Assembly (NCBI RefSeq): GCF_014650115.1
Contig: NZ_BMUI01000021.1
Coordinates: 62,001 to 126,000, forward strand
Direction of reading: 5' to 3'
DNA from: Streptomyces olivaceoviridis
Lineage (GTDB): Bacteria; Actinomycetota; Actinomycetes; Streptomycetales; Streptomycetaceae
Length of the DNA: 64,000 nucleotides
In this document: one piece after another, positions 41,109 through 49,927 of the stretch
How positions within the stretch are numbered: position 1 is the first letter of the stretch
Layout of the letters: every line of letters starts with the position of its first letter
Notes under the pieces: model-generated
The model's database searches: none
What the model saw: only the letters and a program-made list of their open reading frames with translations
Told to the model about the DNA's origin: nothing
Made by a program: the position numbers and the translations under genes

Positions 41109-42425
41109 TCATCGACCGACCGTGCACGCACTGCCGTTGAGGCCGAAGGCGGCCGGTGCCGCGCTGTCGCCGGTGTGCGTGGCCTGGTAGCCGATGGTCA
41201 CGCTCGCGCCGGGGGCGAGGGTGGCGTTGTACGAGGCGTTGGTCGCCGTCACGGCGCCGGAGTTCGGGCCGAAGGTGGCGTTCCAGCCGTTGGTGATGGT
41301 CTGGCCCGCCGGGAGGGTGAAGCCGAGCTTCCAGCCGTTCAGCGCGGTCGTACCGGTGTTGGTGACGGTCACGGAGGCGGTCAGACCGGTGCTCCAGGCG
41401 CTGACGCCGGCCGTGACCTCGCAGGCACCGGCGGGCGGTTGCGGGGTGGTGCCGCCGCCGTCGAGACCGAAGAAGGTGAGTGCCCGGGAGGCCATACCCG
41501 GGCCGTAGAGGTTGTGGCCGACGCCCTGGAGGCTGATCGCCTCGACGGGAGCCCGGTCACCGGTGGCGCCGTAGCGGGTGCGGGTCCAGCCGGAGACGGG
41601 GGTGTCGGTCGCGGCCGGGGTCTGGCCCACGCCGAGCACGTTCGTCCACTGCTTGATCTCCTCCCCGAAGTCGGGGTAGCGCAGGGTGTCGTCCGCGGTG
41701 CCGTGCCACAACTGCATCCGGGGGCGCGGACCGGTGTAGCCGGGGTGGGCGGCACGCACGAGGTTGCCCCACTCCTGCGGGGTGTGGCTGACGGTGCCGC
41801 CGGCGCAGGCGCTGTTCCACTCGGAGCCGTCGGTGGTGGCGAAGCAGCCGAAGGGGACCCCGGAGAAGGCGGCGCCCGCCGCGAACACGTCGGGGTAGTC
41901 GCCGAGCAGGACGATGGTCATCATCGCGCCGGAGGAGATGCCGATGACGAAGACCCGGCCGGTGTCGGCGGCGTAGGTGCGGGTCGCCCAGTCGACCATG
42001 GACCGGATGCCGACGGGGTCGCTGCCGCCGTCGCGGCGGAGCGCCTGCGGGGAGGAGACGTCGAAGCACTTGCCGGCGCGGGTCACCGACGGGTACACGA
42101 CGACGAACCCGTACCGGTCGGCCAGCGAGGCCCATTCGGTGCCGGAGTACATCGCGGAGGCGGAGCCGCCGCACCAGTGCACGGCCACCACGACCGCCGG
42201 GTGCGGGGTGACGTCGCCCGGTGCGTAGACGTACATCCGGAGGTTGCTGGGGTTGGTGCCGAAGCCGGTGACCTCCGTGAGCGTGGCCGTGGGGACGGCC
42301 CGCTCCCGGGCCGTGGCCGGGGGCGCGGCGAGGGCCAGTGCCGCGAGGAGCGGCAGGAGGGCACCCAGGAGGGCGACGAGTGCCTCGCGGGGGCCGGTTC
42401 TTGAGCGGTGCGGTGTGGGGGGCAC
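41109..42425 (-). CDS. Secreted PHB depolymerase/acetylxylan-esterase-type hydrolase with CBM2
   Basis: 438 residues. A long signal peptide (LVALLGALLPLLAALALAAP, cleaved near ATA-RE) is followed by an alpha/beta-hydrolase of the PHB-depolymerase/feruloyl or acetylxylan esterase family. It has HWCGGSASAM (oxyanion loop), nucleophile Ser in VIGISSGAMM and the late His in LQGVGHNLYG. A Gly/Thr/Pro linker leads to a C-terminal CBM2 cellulose-binding module (~335-438) with Cys near each end. It likely removes acetyl or feruloyl groups from xylan bound to cellulose. GTG 42425 is preceded by AAGGGA. A CebR-like box lies ~100 bp upstream, which fits cellobiose control. Confidence 0.9.
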   Translation of the reverse strand: MPPTPHRSRTGPREALVALLGALLPLLAALALAAPPATARERAVPTATLTEVTGFGTNPSNLRMYVYAPGDVTPHPAVVVAVHWCGGSASAMYSGTEWASLADRYGFVVVYPSVTRAGKCFDVSSPQALRRDGGSDPVGIRSMVDWATRTYAADTGRVFVIGISSGAMMTIVLLGDYPDVFAAGAAFSGVPFGCFATTDGSEWNSACAGGTVSHTPQEWGNLVRAAHPGYTGPRPRMQLWHGTADDTLRYPDFGEEIKQWTNVLGVGQTPAATDTPVSGWTRTRYGATGDRAPVEAISLQGVGHNLYGPGMASRALTFFGLDGGGTTPQPPAGACEVTAGVSAWSTGLTASVTVTNTGTTALNGWKLGFTLPAGQTITNGWNATFGPNSGAVTATNASYNATLAPGASVTIGYQATHTGDSAAPAAFGLNGSACTVGR

Positions 42426-42520
42426 GTCACTCGTCCCTTCGGATCGCGGCTCGTGCGAGGGCGCGCTGCGTGCGCGTCGTGCGAGGAACACCCGGCATCG
42501 TGGCATGGACACGCGGTTCT

Positions 42521-42534
42521 TGGAAGCGCTCCCA
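42521..42534. promoter_or_regulatory. CebR-like operator TGGAAGCGCTCCCA
   Basis: Differs at one base from the known Streptomyces CebR site TGGGAGCGCTCCCA. It lies 96-109 bp upstream of the esterase-CBM2 gene, on the side from which that gene is transcribed. This supports cellobiose-responsive repression. Confidence 0.75.
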
Positions 42535-42574
42535 CGGCACTCCCCGGCCGACCGGAACCGCGCTGCGCGACCCG

Positions 42575-42603
42575 TTGACCAGAAAGCGCTTGCACCCTAC
42601 GGT
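42575..42603 (+). promoter_or_regulatory. Plus-strand sigma-70-type promoter with embedded AAGCGCTT palindrome
   Basis: TTGACC (42575-42580), 17-bp spacer, TACGGT (42598-42603). The spacer contains the palindrome AAGCGCTT (42584-42591), a LacI-type core. It points toward the pectate lyase remnant and is probably that gene's orphaned promoter. Confidence 0.65.
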
Positions 42604-42735
42604 CTGTTCATCAGCGTGACCGACCGGCGCCCCAACGGGCCTCGGCAGCCACCGAACCCCCACCAGCGTTCCGTATGACATACGTGATTCACGTACACGA
42701 CCGAGCCCACGCGGGACCCCACCCGGATCCGCACG

Positions 42736-42909
42736 AGCTCTACCTACAAGGGCAGCAAGCTCGTCGGCGTCAACACCAACTACGGCGGCAGCGCGACCCT
42801 GAGGAACGTCACCATCGTCGGGGACACCGGCAAGGAGCCGACCACGAACGGCTCGGGGCCGGACGGCACGTACTGCGAGTACTCCAGCTCGGACATCACC
42901 TACAAGTGA
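42736..42909 (+). pseudogene. C-terminal remnant of a secreted pectate lyase (PL3-type)
   Basis: An open stretch of ~57 codons ending in TGA at 42907-42909 reads STYKGSKLVGVNTNYGGSAT, then LRNVTIVGDTGKEPTTNGSG and PDGTYCEYSSSDITYK. This is the recognisable end of polysaccharide lyase family 3 enzymes (beta-helix rungs and the final Cys-Tyr motif). The catalytic part and signal peptide are gone: only ~130 bp separate this piece from the promoter at 42575-42603. A deletion has therefore fused promoter region and gene tail. The intact enzyme would have cut polygalacturonate. Confidence 0.8.
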
Positions 42910-43023
42910 TCGCCGCCCGCGCGGCCCGGACACCGTGGTGAGCGGGACGCCCGCGCCGGTGCGCGGCGGTCCCACGTCCCGGCGGGGTCGTCACGGCAGG
43001 CTGGACCACCCCCGGTCGTGCGG

Positions 43024-43794
43024 TCAGCGTTCGCCTTCCGCTTCCAAGGCACCCAGGGTCGCGGCCAGTTCCCGCCGGTAGTCGGCGTAGGCCGTCCGCA
43101 GGTCCTCCCCCGGCCAGTCGGGGGGCAGCAGCACGGCCGGCAGGACCGGGTCGGTGAGCAGGTGCCGGACGGCCGCCGCGTAGGCGGTGAGCCGCACGGC
43201 CGGGTGGTCGGCCCCGGTCGCGCGGGTGAACAGGGAGCGCGCGGTGGCCGCCCAGTCGGCCAGCGGCCAGAGCCGGGCGGCAAGCTCGCGCGGGGGCTCG
43301 TCGGGGCGCGCGGTGTACGTCAGCGCCACCTGGCGCAGGTCACCCGGCAGCGGGCGGTCGAGGTTCGCCGGGCGCAGCCAGACGCCCTCGCGGAGTTCGG
43401 CCAGGCGCAGGGCGGTCAGCCGGGCGCGCAGGTCGGCGCGTTCGGCGGGGCCGCGGCCCGTCGCCGTGATCACCACCATCTCCCAGTCGCCGTCCCACGC
43501 GCGCGTGCGGGGACGCACGGCTTCGTCCTGGCGTCGTTGCCGGGCCAGCAGCCGGTCGCTGAGCCGGTAGACGGCGTCGCCGCGCCGGAGGTCGCCGGCG
43601 GCCACCATCCGGCTCAGCGCGGCCCGCAGCGTGGAGCCGCCGACCCCGAACGGCTCCACCAGCCGGACCAGGTCCTTCACCGGCAGCCGGGGCGGATGCA
43701 CGCCGAGGAGCAGGCTCAGCACGACCGATCGGGCCGACAGCGGTCGCAGGCCGGCCGCGTCCGCGTCCGGCCCCGCGGGGACGTTCATGCGCAT
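43024..43794 (-). CDS. PaaX-family transcriptional regulator
   Basis: 256 residues. The N-terminal wHTH is SARSVVLSLLLGVHPPRLPV..DLVRLVEPFGVGGSTLRAALS, followed by the PaaX core (RRQDEAVRPRTRAWDGDWEMV) and the C-terminal domain with LWPLADWAA. The name protein senses phenylacetyl-CoA; in Streptomyces the group also controls other acyl-CoA or aromatic genes. It is divergent from the acyl-CoA dehydrogenase with 63 bp between starts. A TGTTGCA/TGCAACA inverted repeat lies in the gap, so it most likely regulates that gene. Confidence 0.9.
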   Translation of the reverse strand: MRMNVPAGPDADAAGLRPLSARSVVLSLLLGVHPPRLPVKDLVRLVEPFGVGGSTLRAALSRMVAAGDLRRGDAVYRLSDRLLARQRRQDEAVRPRTRAWDGDWEMVVITATGRGPAERADLRARLTALRLAELREGVWLRPANLDRPLPGDLRQVALTYTARPDEPPRELAARLWPLADWAATARSLFTRATGADHPAVRLTAYAAAVRHLLTDPVLPAVLLPPDWPGEDLRTAYADYRRELAATLGALEAEGER

Positions 43795-43820
43795 GGCCCC
43801 GTACTGTACGTGCGTTCCCT

Positions 43821-43858
43821 TGTTGCATCATTGCTGCAGCCGTAGGAAGAGTGCAACA
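43821..43858. promoter_or_regulatory. Inverted repeat TGTTGCA...TGCAACA in the PaaX/ACAD gap
   Basis: 7-bp arms at 43821-43827 and 43852-43858 separated by 24 bp. The right arm touches the acyl-CoA dehydrogenase ATG. Wide spacing suggests two protein subunits or a loop; candidate PaaX operator. Confidence 0.5.
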
Positions 43859-45546
43859 TGGCAGTCATGGTCTCGTTTTCCGAGCAGTCGAAGCTGCCGT
43901 CGCCGTCCCAGCCGTCGTACGCCACGCACGACGTGACCAATCAGCCCCCGCCGCTCGCCCCCTACGACGCCTCCGACGACCCGGCCCTGCTGGAGGGGCT
44001 GCGCCGGGAGGGCGCGGAGTGGGCCGAGGAGGACGTCCGGCGGCTGGGGGCGCGCGCCGGCAGCGCGGAGGCGCAGGAGTGGGGCGAGCTGGCGAACCGG
44101 TACGAGCCGGTGCTGCGCACCCACGACCGCTACGGCCACCGTGTCGACGAGGTGGAGTTCCACCCCAGCTGGCACCACCTGATGCGGACGGCGGTCGCCG
44201 AGGGCCTGGCCGGTGCCCCGTGGGCCGACGACCGGCCGGGCGCGCACGTCGCCCGGACCGCGGGCGGTCTGGTGTGGGGGCACACGGAGGCCGGACACGG
44301 CTGCCCCACGTCGATGACGTACGCCGCCGTGCCCGCCCTGCGCGCACAGCCGGATCTCGCCAAGCTGTACGAGCCGCTGCTCACCAGCCGGGAGTACGAC
44401 CCCCGGCTGCGCGTTCCGGCCGAGAAACCCGGGCTGCTCGCCGGGATGGGCATGACCGAGAAGCAGGGCGGCTCCGACGTCCGGACGAACTCCACCACGG
44501 CCACGCCCACCGGGGAGGCGGGCGTCTACACGCTGCGCGGGCACAAGTGGTTCACGTCGGCGCCGATGTGCGACGTCTTCCTGGTGCTCGCACAGGCCCC
44601 GGGCGGGCTGTCGTGCTTCCTGGTGCCGCGCGTCCTGCCGGACGGCAGCCGCAACACCTTCCGCATCCAGCGGCTGAAGGACAAGCTCGGCAACCGGTCC
44701 AACGCCTCCTCGGAGCCGGAGTTCGACCGGACCGTGGCCTGGCTGGTGGGCCCTGAGGGGCGGGGGGTGAAGACGATCATCGAGATGGTCAACTGCACCC
44801 GTCTGGACTGTGTGATGTCCTCGGCGACCCTGATGCGCAAGACGCTGGTCGAGGCGGGGCACCACGCCCGGTACCGCAGCGCGTTCGGCGCCCGGCTGGT
44901 CGACCAGCCGTTGATGCGCAACGTCCTGGCCGATCTCGCGCTGGAGTCGGAGGCGGCGACGACGCTCACGCTGCGGCTGGCCGGCGCGGCCGACCGCGCG
45001 GTGCGCGGGGACGCCGGCGAGCGGGCCTTCCGGCGCATCGCCACCGCCGTCGGCAAGTACTGGGTCACCAAGCGGGGCCCGGCCTTCACCGCCGAGGCCC
45101 TGGAGTGCCTGGGCGGGAACGGGTACGTGGAGGACTCCGGCATGCCCCGGCACTACCGGGAGGCCCCGCTGCTGTCGATCTGGGAGGGCTCCGGCAACGT
45201 CAACGCGCTCGACGTGCTGCGCGCCCTGGGCCGCGAACCGGACACCGCCGAGGCGCTGTTCGCCGAACTCGCCCTCGCGCGCGGGGCGGACACCCGGCTC
45301 GACACGGCCGTGGCCGCGCTCAAGCGCGATGTGGCCGGAACCGATCAGGTGGGCGCTCGCCGGCTGGTCGAGCGGATGGCGCTCGCGCTCCAGGCATCCC
45401 TGCTCGTCCGGCACGCTCCGCACCCGGTCGCGGACGCCTTCTGCGCGAGCCGGCTGGGCGGCGACTGGGGCCACTCGTTCGGCACCCTGCCGGCGGGAAC
45501 CGACCTCGACGCCGTCCTGGGGCGCACCCTGCCCGACCGGAACTGA
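43858..45546 (+). CDS. AidB-like acyl-CoA dehydrogenase family protein
   Basis: 562 residues, longer than ordinary acyl-CoA dehydrogenases (~385), as in the AidB branch. N-terminal ~100 residues form the AidB extra domain. GMGMTEKQGGSDVRTNSTTA (~200-220) is the FAD/substrate loop. HKWFTSAPMCDVFLVLAQ and ALECLGGNGYVEDSGMPRHYREAP carry the family signature. E. coli AidB binds DNA and is induced by alkylation; actinobacterial relatives are often isovaleryl-CoA-like. The Streptomyces role is not settled. AGGAAGAG lies 6 nt before ATG 43858. EtfAB at 9.2-11 kb could take its electrons. Confidence 0.92.
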   Translation: MAVMVSFSEQSKLPSPSQPSYATHDVTNQPPPLAPYDASDDPALLEGLRREGAEWAEEDVRRLGARAGSAEAQEWGELANRYEPVLRTHDRYGHRVDEVEFHPSWHHLMRTAVAEGLAGAPWADDRPGAHVARTAGGLVWGHTEAGHGCPTSMTYAAVPALRAQPDLAKLYEPLLTSREYDPRLRVPAEKPGLLAGMGMTEKQGGSDVRTNSTTATPTGEAGVYTLRGHKWFTSAPMCDVFLVLAQAPGGLSCFLVPRVLPDGSRNTFRIQRLKDKLGNRSNASSEPEFDRTVAWLVGPEGRGVKTIIEMVNCTRLDCVMSSATLMRKTLVEAGHHARYRSAFGARLVDQPLMRNVLADLALESEAATTLTLRLAGAADRAVRGDAGERAFRRIATAVGKYWVTKRGPAFTAEALECLGGNGYVEDSGMPRHYREAPLLSIWEGSGNVNALDVLRALGREPDTAEALFAELALARGADTRLDTAVAALKRDVAGTDQVGARRLVERMALALQASLLVRHAPHPVADAFCASRLGGDWGHSFGTLPAGTDLDAVLGRTLPDRN

Positions 45547-45700
45547 CCCCTTCGCGCGCGCGTGCCGGGCGACCGCGTCCGGTGGCCGGTCACCGCCGAC
45601 GGATCGCACACAGTCAGCGTGCGGTTCCGGACCGTTGTCAGTGCCGTGGTGCACACTCCCGATCAGGTGCCACTCGTCTGGGGAGGACAGGGAGGACAAC

Positions 45701-47701
45701 GTGTTCACGGGGATCGACGAGGTCGACTGGGCCTCGCTGCGGCACGCGCACGGCAGAGCGGAGGACGTGCCCGGGTGGTTACGGGCCCTGGCGTCCCCGG
45801 ACACCGTCGAGCGGGCGACCGCGCTCGACGGGCTGTACGACGCGGTGCACCACGCGGGGAGGGTGTACGAGGCGACGCTGGCCTGCGTGCCCTTCCTGTT
45901 CGCGCTGGCGGCCCGCGAGGAGGTACCGGACCGGGGCTGCATCGTGGAGCTGCTGGTCGGCATCGGCGGGGAGGGCGACGGGAGCGCGGGCGCGGGAGGC
46001 GCGGCGAACGCGGCGTGGGAGGCGGTACGCGCCGGTGCCGACGCCTTCGTCACGCTCGCCGGGGACCCGGATCCGGTGGTGCGCCGGGCGGCGGCCGGGG
46101 CCCTGGTGCGGTTCCTGGACGACCCCGTGCGGGTCCTGGGGCTGCTGCGCCGGCGACTGCGGGCCGAGCGGGACGACCACGTGCTGCCGGCCCTGACGGA
46201 GGCACTCGCCCTGTTCGCGCGCCGGTATCCCGCCCTCGCCGACGACGCGCTGGACCTCCTGGCCGAACAGAGCGCGCCGCCCTACGCGCCGGGCCCCCGG
46301 CTCGCGGCACTCGGCCAGCTCGCGCTCCACGCGCCCGTCCGGCTCCCCGCCGACCTGGTGCCCACGGCGGTCCGGCTGCTGCGCGAGCGGTCCGCGCACC
46401 GCCGGCCGCCCGCGGAGCGCGCCGGAACGGACACCCTGGTGCGCCGGATACGGCGGCTGCGTCCCTCGGACGAACAGGGCGCCGTGCTGCTGCGCACCCT
46501 GCACAGCGCGCTCGGAGACCGGGTGCACGACCGGATCGCCCTGCTCACCGGGCAGTTGACCAGCCCGGACCCGGTCGACCGGTGCAACGCCGTCTGGATG
46601 TCGGCGGGCCTGTTCCGTGGCTGGCGCGGCGACTACGGCGCGCCCGTCCGGCTGCTGGGCGCCCAGCTGAACACCGATCAGGACCGCCTGCGGGACGCGG
46701 CGGTCTCGGTCCTGGCGGAGCTGTACGCGCTGGCGGCGCCCGCCGCGGACGACCTGCACGCGCTGGTGAGCACCCGGCCCGACCTGTGGACGCACCGCTG
46801 GGAGCGCGGCTCCCCCACGCTGGGCGGCCCGCTCAAGGCGCTGGCCCGGACCGGCGATCCCCGCGCGGTCCCGGCCCTGGCCCAGTTGCTGGCCGGTCCG
46901 GCGGCGCCCGTCGGACTGGGCTGCGAAGCCGCGCACCTGGGCCGGGCCGCGGCCCCGCTGGCCCCCGCGCTGAGGCTCCGCCTCGGCCGTGTCCCGCTCG
47001 CCTCCCCCACCGCCGTCCGGCTCGCCGGCCCGCTGCTGACGGCTGTCAGGGCCATCGGCGACAAGGAGGCCGTGCCCGAACTGGTACGGCTGCTCTCGGG
47101 CGCCCCCGACGGCCTGGGAGCGCGGGACGCGGTCGCCGGCCAGGTGATCGAAACGCTGGCGGGACTGGGCGCCGCCGCGCAGACGGCACCGCTCCTGCGC
47201 CGGCTGTTCCACACCCGGCACGCGGCCACCGCGGCGGGCGCGCTGTGGTCGGCGGACGGGGACGCCACCACCGTACTCCCCGTGTTGCTGCGGGAGTTGG
47301 CGCGGGACGATCCCGATGCCCGGCGCGCCGCCGTCCGGCAGCTCGGCAGGCTGGGGCCGGCCGCGCGCCCCGCGCTGCCCGAGCTGCGCCGCCTGGCCCG
47401 GTCCGGACCGGTGCGGGAGCGGATACCGGCCGCGTGCGCGCTGTGGCGCGTCGCCGGGGATCCCGAACCGGTGCGGACCGTCTTCCGGTCCGCCTGGACG
47501 GCGGACCCCCGCACCCGCGGCCCGATCGCCCGGTGCCTGACCACCATGGGCCCGGCCGCGGGGCCGCTGCGCGACCTGATCACCGCGGAACTGACCCACC
47601 CACGCCGGCACACGGCCCCCGGGCGCGCGTACGGCAGACGTGACATCCCGGACGACGAGGAACTGCTGAGGAGGTGCCGGGAGGTGTTGACGCGGCTTTA
47701 G
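45701..47701 (+). CDS. HEAT-repeat protein with a TTA codon
   Basis: 666 residues made almost entirely of helical pairs in the HEAT/armadillo pattern, e.g. DPDPVVRRAAAGALVRFL, GDPRAVPALAQLLAG and DDPDARRAAVRQLGRLG. This forms a curved scaffold that binds other proteins. No catalytic motif, signal or membrane helix is visible. GTG 45701 is preceded by GGAGG at 5 nt. Codon 27 (45779-45781) is TTA, the rare Leu codon read by the bldA tRNA, so translation may wait until development or antibiotic production. It follows the acyl-CoA dehydrogenase by 154 bp and ends at a terminator. Confidence 0.85.
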   Translation: MFTGIDEVDWASLRHAHGRAEDVPGWLRALASPDTVERATALDGLYDAVHHAGRVYEATLACVPFLFALAAREEVPDRGCIVELLVGIGGEGDGSAGAGGAANAAWEAVRAGADAFVTLAGDPDPVVRRAAAGALVRFLDDPVRVLGLLRRRLRAERDDHVLPALTEALALFARRYPALADDALDLLAEQSAPPYAPGPRLAALGQLALHAPVRLPADLVPTAVRLLRERSAHRRPPAERAGTDTLVRRIRRLRPSDEQGAVLLRTLHSALGDRVHDRIALLTGQLTSPDPVDRCNAVWMSAGLFRGWRGDYGAPVRLLGAQLNTDQDRLRDAAVSVLAELYALAAPAADDLHALVSTRPDLWTHRWERGSPTLGGPLKALARTGDPRAVPALAQLLAGPAAPVGLGCEAAHLGRAAAPLAPALRLRLGRVPLASPTAVRLAGPLLTAVRAIGDKEAVPELVRLLSGAPDGLGARDAVAGQVIETLAGLGAAAQTAPLLRRLFHTRHAATAAGALWSADGDATTVLPVLLRELARDDPDARRAAVRQLGRLGPAARPALPELRRLARSGPVRERIPAACALWRVAGDPEPVRTVFRSAWTADPRTRGPIARCLTTMGPAAGPLRDLITAELTHPRRHTAPGRAYGRRDIPDDEELLRRCREVLTRL

Positions 47702-47765
47702 GGCCTGCCCGACGGTTCCGCTCTGGCGCGCGAGGCCGAGGAGCCCTGCGGCGCTGCCGCGGCCC

Positions 47766-47795
47766 GGCCCGCTTCCCCACGCCGTGGAGCGGGCC
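47766..47795. terminator. Bidirectional hairpin between HEAT and Rv1733c-like genes
   Basis: Outer arms GGCCCGCT / AGCGGGCC with an inner CCAC / GTGG stem and a 3-nt bulge. It lies 65 bp after the HEAT stop and 52 bp before the convergent gene's stop. Confidence 0.6.
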
Positions 47796-47846
47796 GCCGA
47801 CGGTATCCGGAACCCCTCCCGGGCCGGGCCGACGTACCCCGGCGGG

Positions 47847-48449
47847 TCAGACCGTTCGGCCCCACTGGGGGCCCAGCCGGGCCCATTCCGCGTCCCAGGC
47901 CTCCATGCGCCGGTGTTCCAGACGGCTCCGCACGGCCAGGCCGGCGACGAAGGGGACGGCGGCGGTGCTCGCGCCGACCAGGAGGCCTATCAGGGTGGAC
48001 CGGAACGCGGCCTCGGAGGCGGTGGTGGGGCGGGAGACCAGGTGGCCCTTCGGGTCGGTCCAGACGGTGACCGGTGTACCGGGCTTGCTGCCGGGCTCCA
48101 CCCGGGTCCGGCCGGTGTGGGCGGAGCCGTCGGTGACCGTCCAGCGGACCTCGGCCCAGATCCGTTCCCCGGCGGAGGCACGGCTGCTGTGCGCCGGGGA
48201 CTTCCCCGGGACCTGCGCGACGACCCGGGCCACGGTGGGCCGCCAGGTGGCCCGCTCCCGGGCGAGTCCGTGCTCCACCGAGCCGGCCGCCGCCAGGCCG
48301 GCGAGCACGCCCGCCAGGACGGTCAGCAGACAGGCGCCGAGCACCACCCAGGCCTCCACGACGTCGGCCCGGCGCTTGAGCGGGTTGCGCCGCCAGCGCC
48401 ACAGCCACACCTTCGGACCACGGAACGCCTTCAAAGGCATCCTCCTCAC
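47847..48449 (-). CDS. Rv1733c-family two-helix membrane protein
   Basis: 200 residues. A basic N-terminus (WLWRWRRNPLKRRADVVEAW) precedes helix 1 (VVLGACLLTVLAGVLAGL). An extracellular beta-like domain of ~75 residues follows, including TVWTDPKGHLVSRPT, then helix 2 (STLIGLLVGASTAAVPFVAG) and a charged tail. This is the plan of the mycobacterial Rv1733c family; function unknown. The start is ambiguous: AGGAGG directly abuts the ATG at 48440, too close to work, so GTG 48449 is listed, although its own ribosome site is poor. Confidence 0.8.
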   Translation of the reverse strand: MRRMPLKAFRGPKVWLWRWRRNPLKRRADVVEAWVVLGACLLTVLAGVLAGLAAAGSVEHGLARERATWRPTVARVVAQVPGKSPAHSSRASAGERIWAEVRWTVTDGSAHTGRTRVEPGSKPGTPVTVWTDPKGHLVSRPTTASEAAFRSTLIGLLVGASTAAVPFVAGLAVRSRLEHRRMEAWDAEWARLGPQWGRTV

Positions 48450-48712
48450 GAGCGCACCGACCGGCCGGACCGCCCTCCCATACGCGGGAGACCGCTCCGT
48501 TGCTCACGACGAGCCGTCTCCCCGACGGTCGCACGAGACACCCCTTTCCCGCAGGCGCATGCCGGAACGGAACCGGCCGATCTTCGCCGCACCCGGCGAC
48601 ACAGACGGTGACCTGGACGAACACCTACTCCGGGGGAGAGTGTCAGTGGTGGGGTGCAGACTGGCCGATATCTGACGGCTATCGGGACAACGGCGTCCCG
48701 GAGGTGATCGGC

Positions 48713-49801
48713 ATGACCGAGGTACTGCTCGCGGTGGGCACCCGCAAAGGCCTGTTCATCGCGCGGCGGAGGGGCGACGGCCCCTGGGAGTTCGACGAGC
48801 GTCCGTATTTCAACGCGCAGGCGGTCTATTCGGTGGCGATCGACGCCCGCGGCACCCGGCCCCGGCTGCTGGCGGGCGGTGACAGCGCGCACTGGGGCCC
48901 GTCGGTGTTCCACTCCGACGACCTCGGCCGCACCTGGACCGAACCGGCCCGGCCCGCCGTGAAGTTCCCGAAGGACACCGGCGCTTCCCTGGAGCGCGTC
49001 TGGCAGCTCCACCCGTCCGCCGCCGAGCCCGACGTGGTGTACGCGGGCACGGAACCGGGCGCGCTGTACCGCTCGGAGGACCGCGGCGAGTCGTTCGAGC
49101 TGGTCCGGCCGCTCTGGGAGCACCCGTCCCGCCCGCAGTGGGTGCCGGGCGCGGGCGGCCAGTGCCTGCACACGGTGCTCACCGACGCACGCGATCCCAG
49201 GGTCGTGACGGTGGCCGTCTCCGCGGCGGGCGTGTTCCGCACGACAGACGGCGGCGCGAGCTGGTCGCCGTCCAACTCCGGTGTCTCGGCGGTGTTCCTG
49301 CCGGATCCGGACCCGGAGTTCGGCCAGTGCGTGCACAAGATCACCAGGGACCCGGCCGAGCCGGACCGGCTGTATCTCCAGAACCACTGGGGGGTGTACC
49401 GCAGCGACGACGCGGGCGCGCACTGGACCGACATCGGCGAGGGTCTGCCGTCGACGTTCGGCTTCGCGGCGGCGGCGCATCCGCGCCGGGGCGACACGGC
49501 GTACGTCTTCCCGATCAACGCGGACGAGGACCGGGTGCCCGCCGGGCGCCGCTGCCGGGTCTTCCGCACGGCCGACGCGGGCCGCACCTGGGAGCCGCTG
49601 TCCAAGGGACTGCCGGAGGAGGACCATTACGGGACGGTCCTGCGGGACGCCCTGTGCACGGACGACTCCGACCCCGCCGGGGTGTACTTCGGCAACCGCA
49701 ACGGCGAGGTGTACGCCTCGGCCGACGACGGCGACAGCTGGCAACTGCTGGCCGCGCACCTGCCGGACGTGCTGTGCGTACGGGCGGCGGTGATCGGCTG
49801 A
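48713..49801 (+). CDS. BNR/WD40-like beta-propeller protein (sialidase-type fold)
   Basis: 362 residues with repeated Asp-box/BNR motifs (S-x-D-x-G-x-T-W): FHSDDLGRTWTEP, YRSEDRGESFELV, FRTTDGGASWSPS, YRSDDAGAHWTDI, FRTADAGRTWEPL and YASADDGDSWQLL. These six or seven repeats make a complete propeller. No signal peptide and no sialidase Arg triad were recognised, so it is probably a cytoplasmic binding or hydrolase-like protein, often annotated as exo-alpha-sialidase without support. ATG 48713 follows GGAGG at 8 nt. The uracil-DNA glycosylase gene is next on the same strand. Confidence 0.88.
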   Translation: MTEVLLAVGTRKGLFIARRRGDGPWEFDERPYFNAQAVYSVAIDARGTRPRLLAGGDSAHWGPSVFHSDDLGRTWTEPARPAVKFPKDTGASLERVWQLHPSAAEPDVVYAGTEPGALYRSEDRGESFELVRPLWEHPSRPQWVPGAGGQCLHTVLTDARDPRVVTVAVSAAGVFRTTDGGASWSPSNSGVSAVFLPDPDPEFGQCVHKITRDPAEPDRLYLQNHWGVYRSDDAGAHWTDIGEGLPSTFGFAAAAHPRRGDTAYVFPINADEDRVPAGRRCRVFRTADAGRTWEPLSKGLPEEDHYGTVLRDALCTDDSDPAGVYFGNRNGEVYASADDGDSWQLLAAHLPDVLCVRAAVIG

Positions 49802-49927
49802 TCGCTCGTGGCCTGGTCCTTCGTGGCCCGGTCCCTCGCGCGGGCGGGCAGCGGCGAGGCGCCGCCCGCCGCCGTACTCCGGCCATCGGTTGATCACCGA
49901 CGGGTGTACGGCAGTAGGGTGACGCCC

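Noticed and set aside
49280..49800. True sialidase activity for the BNR protein
   Set aside because: Asp-box repeats alone define the propeller; the sialidase Arg triad and a signal peptide were not seen.
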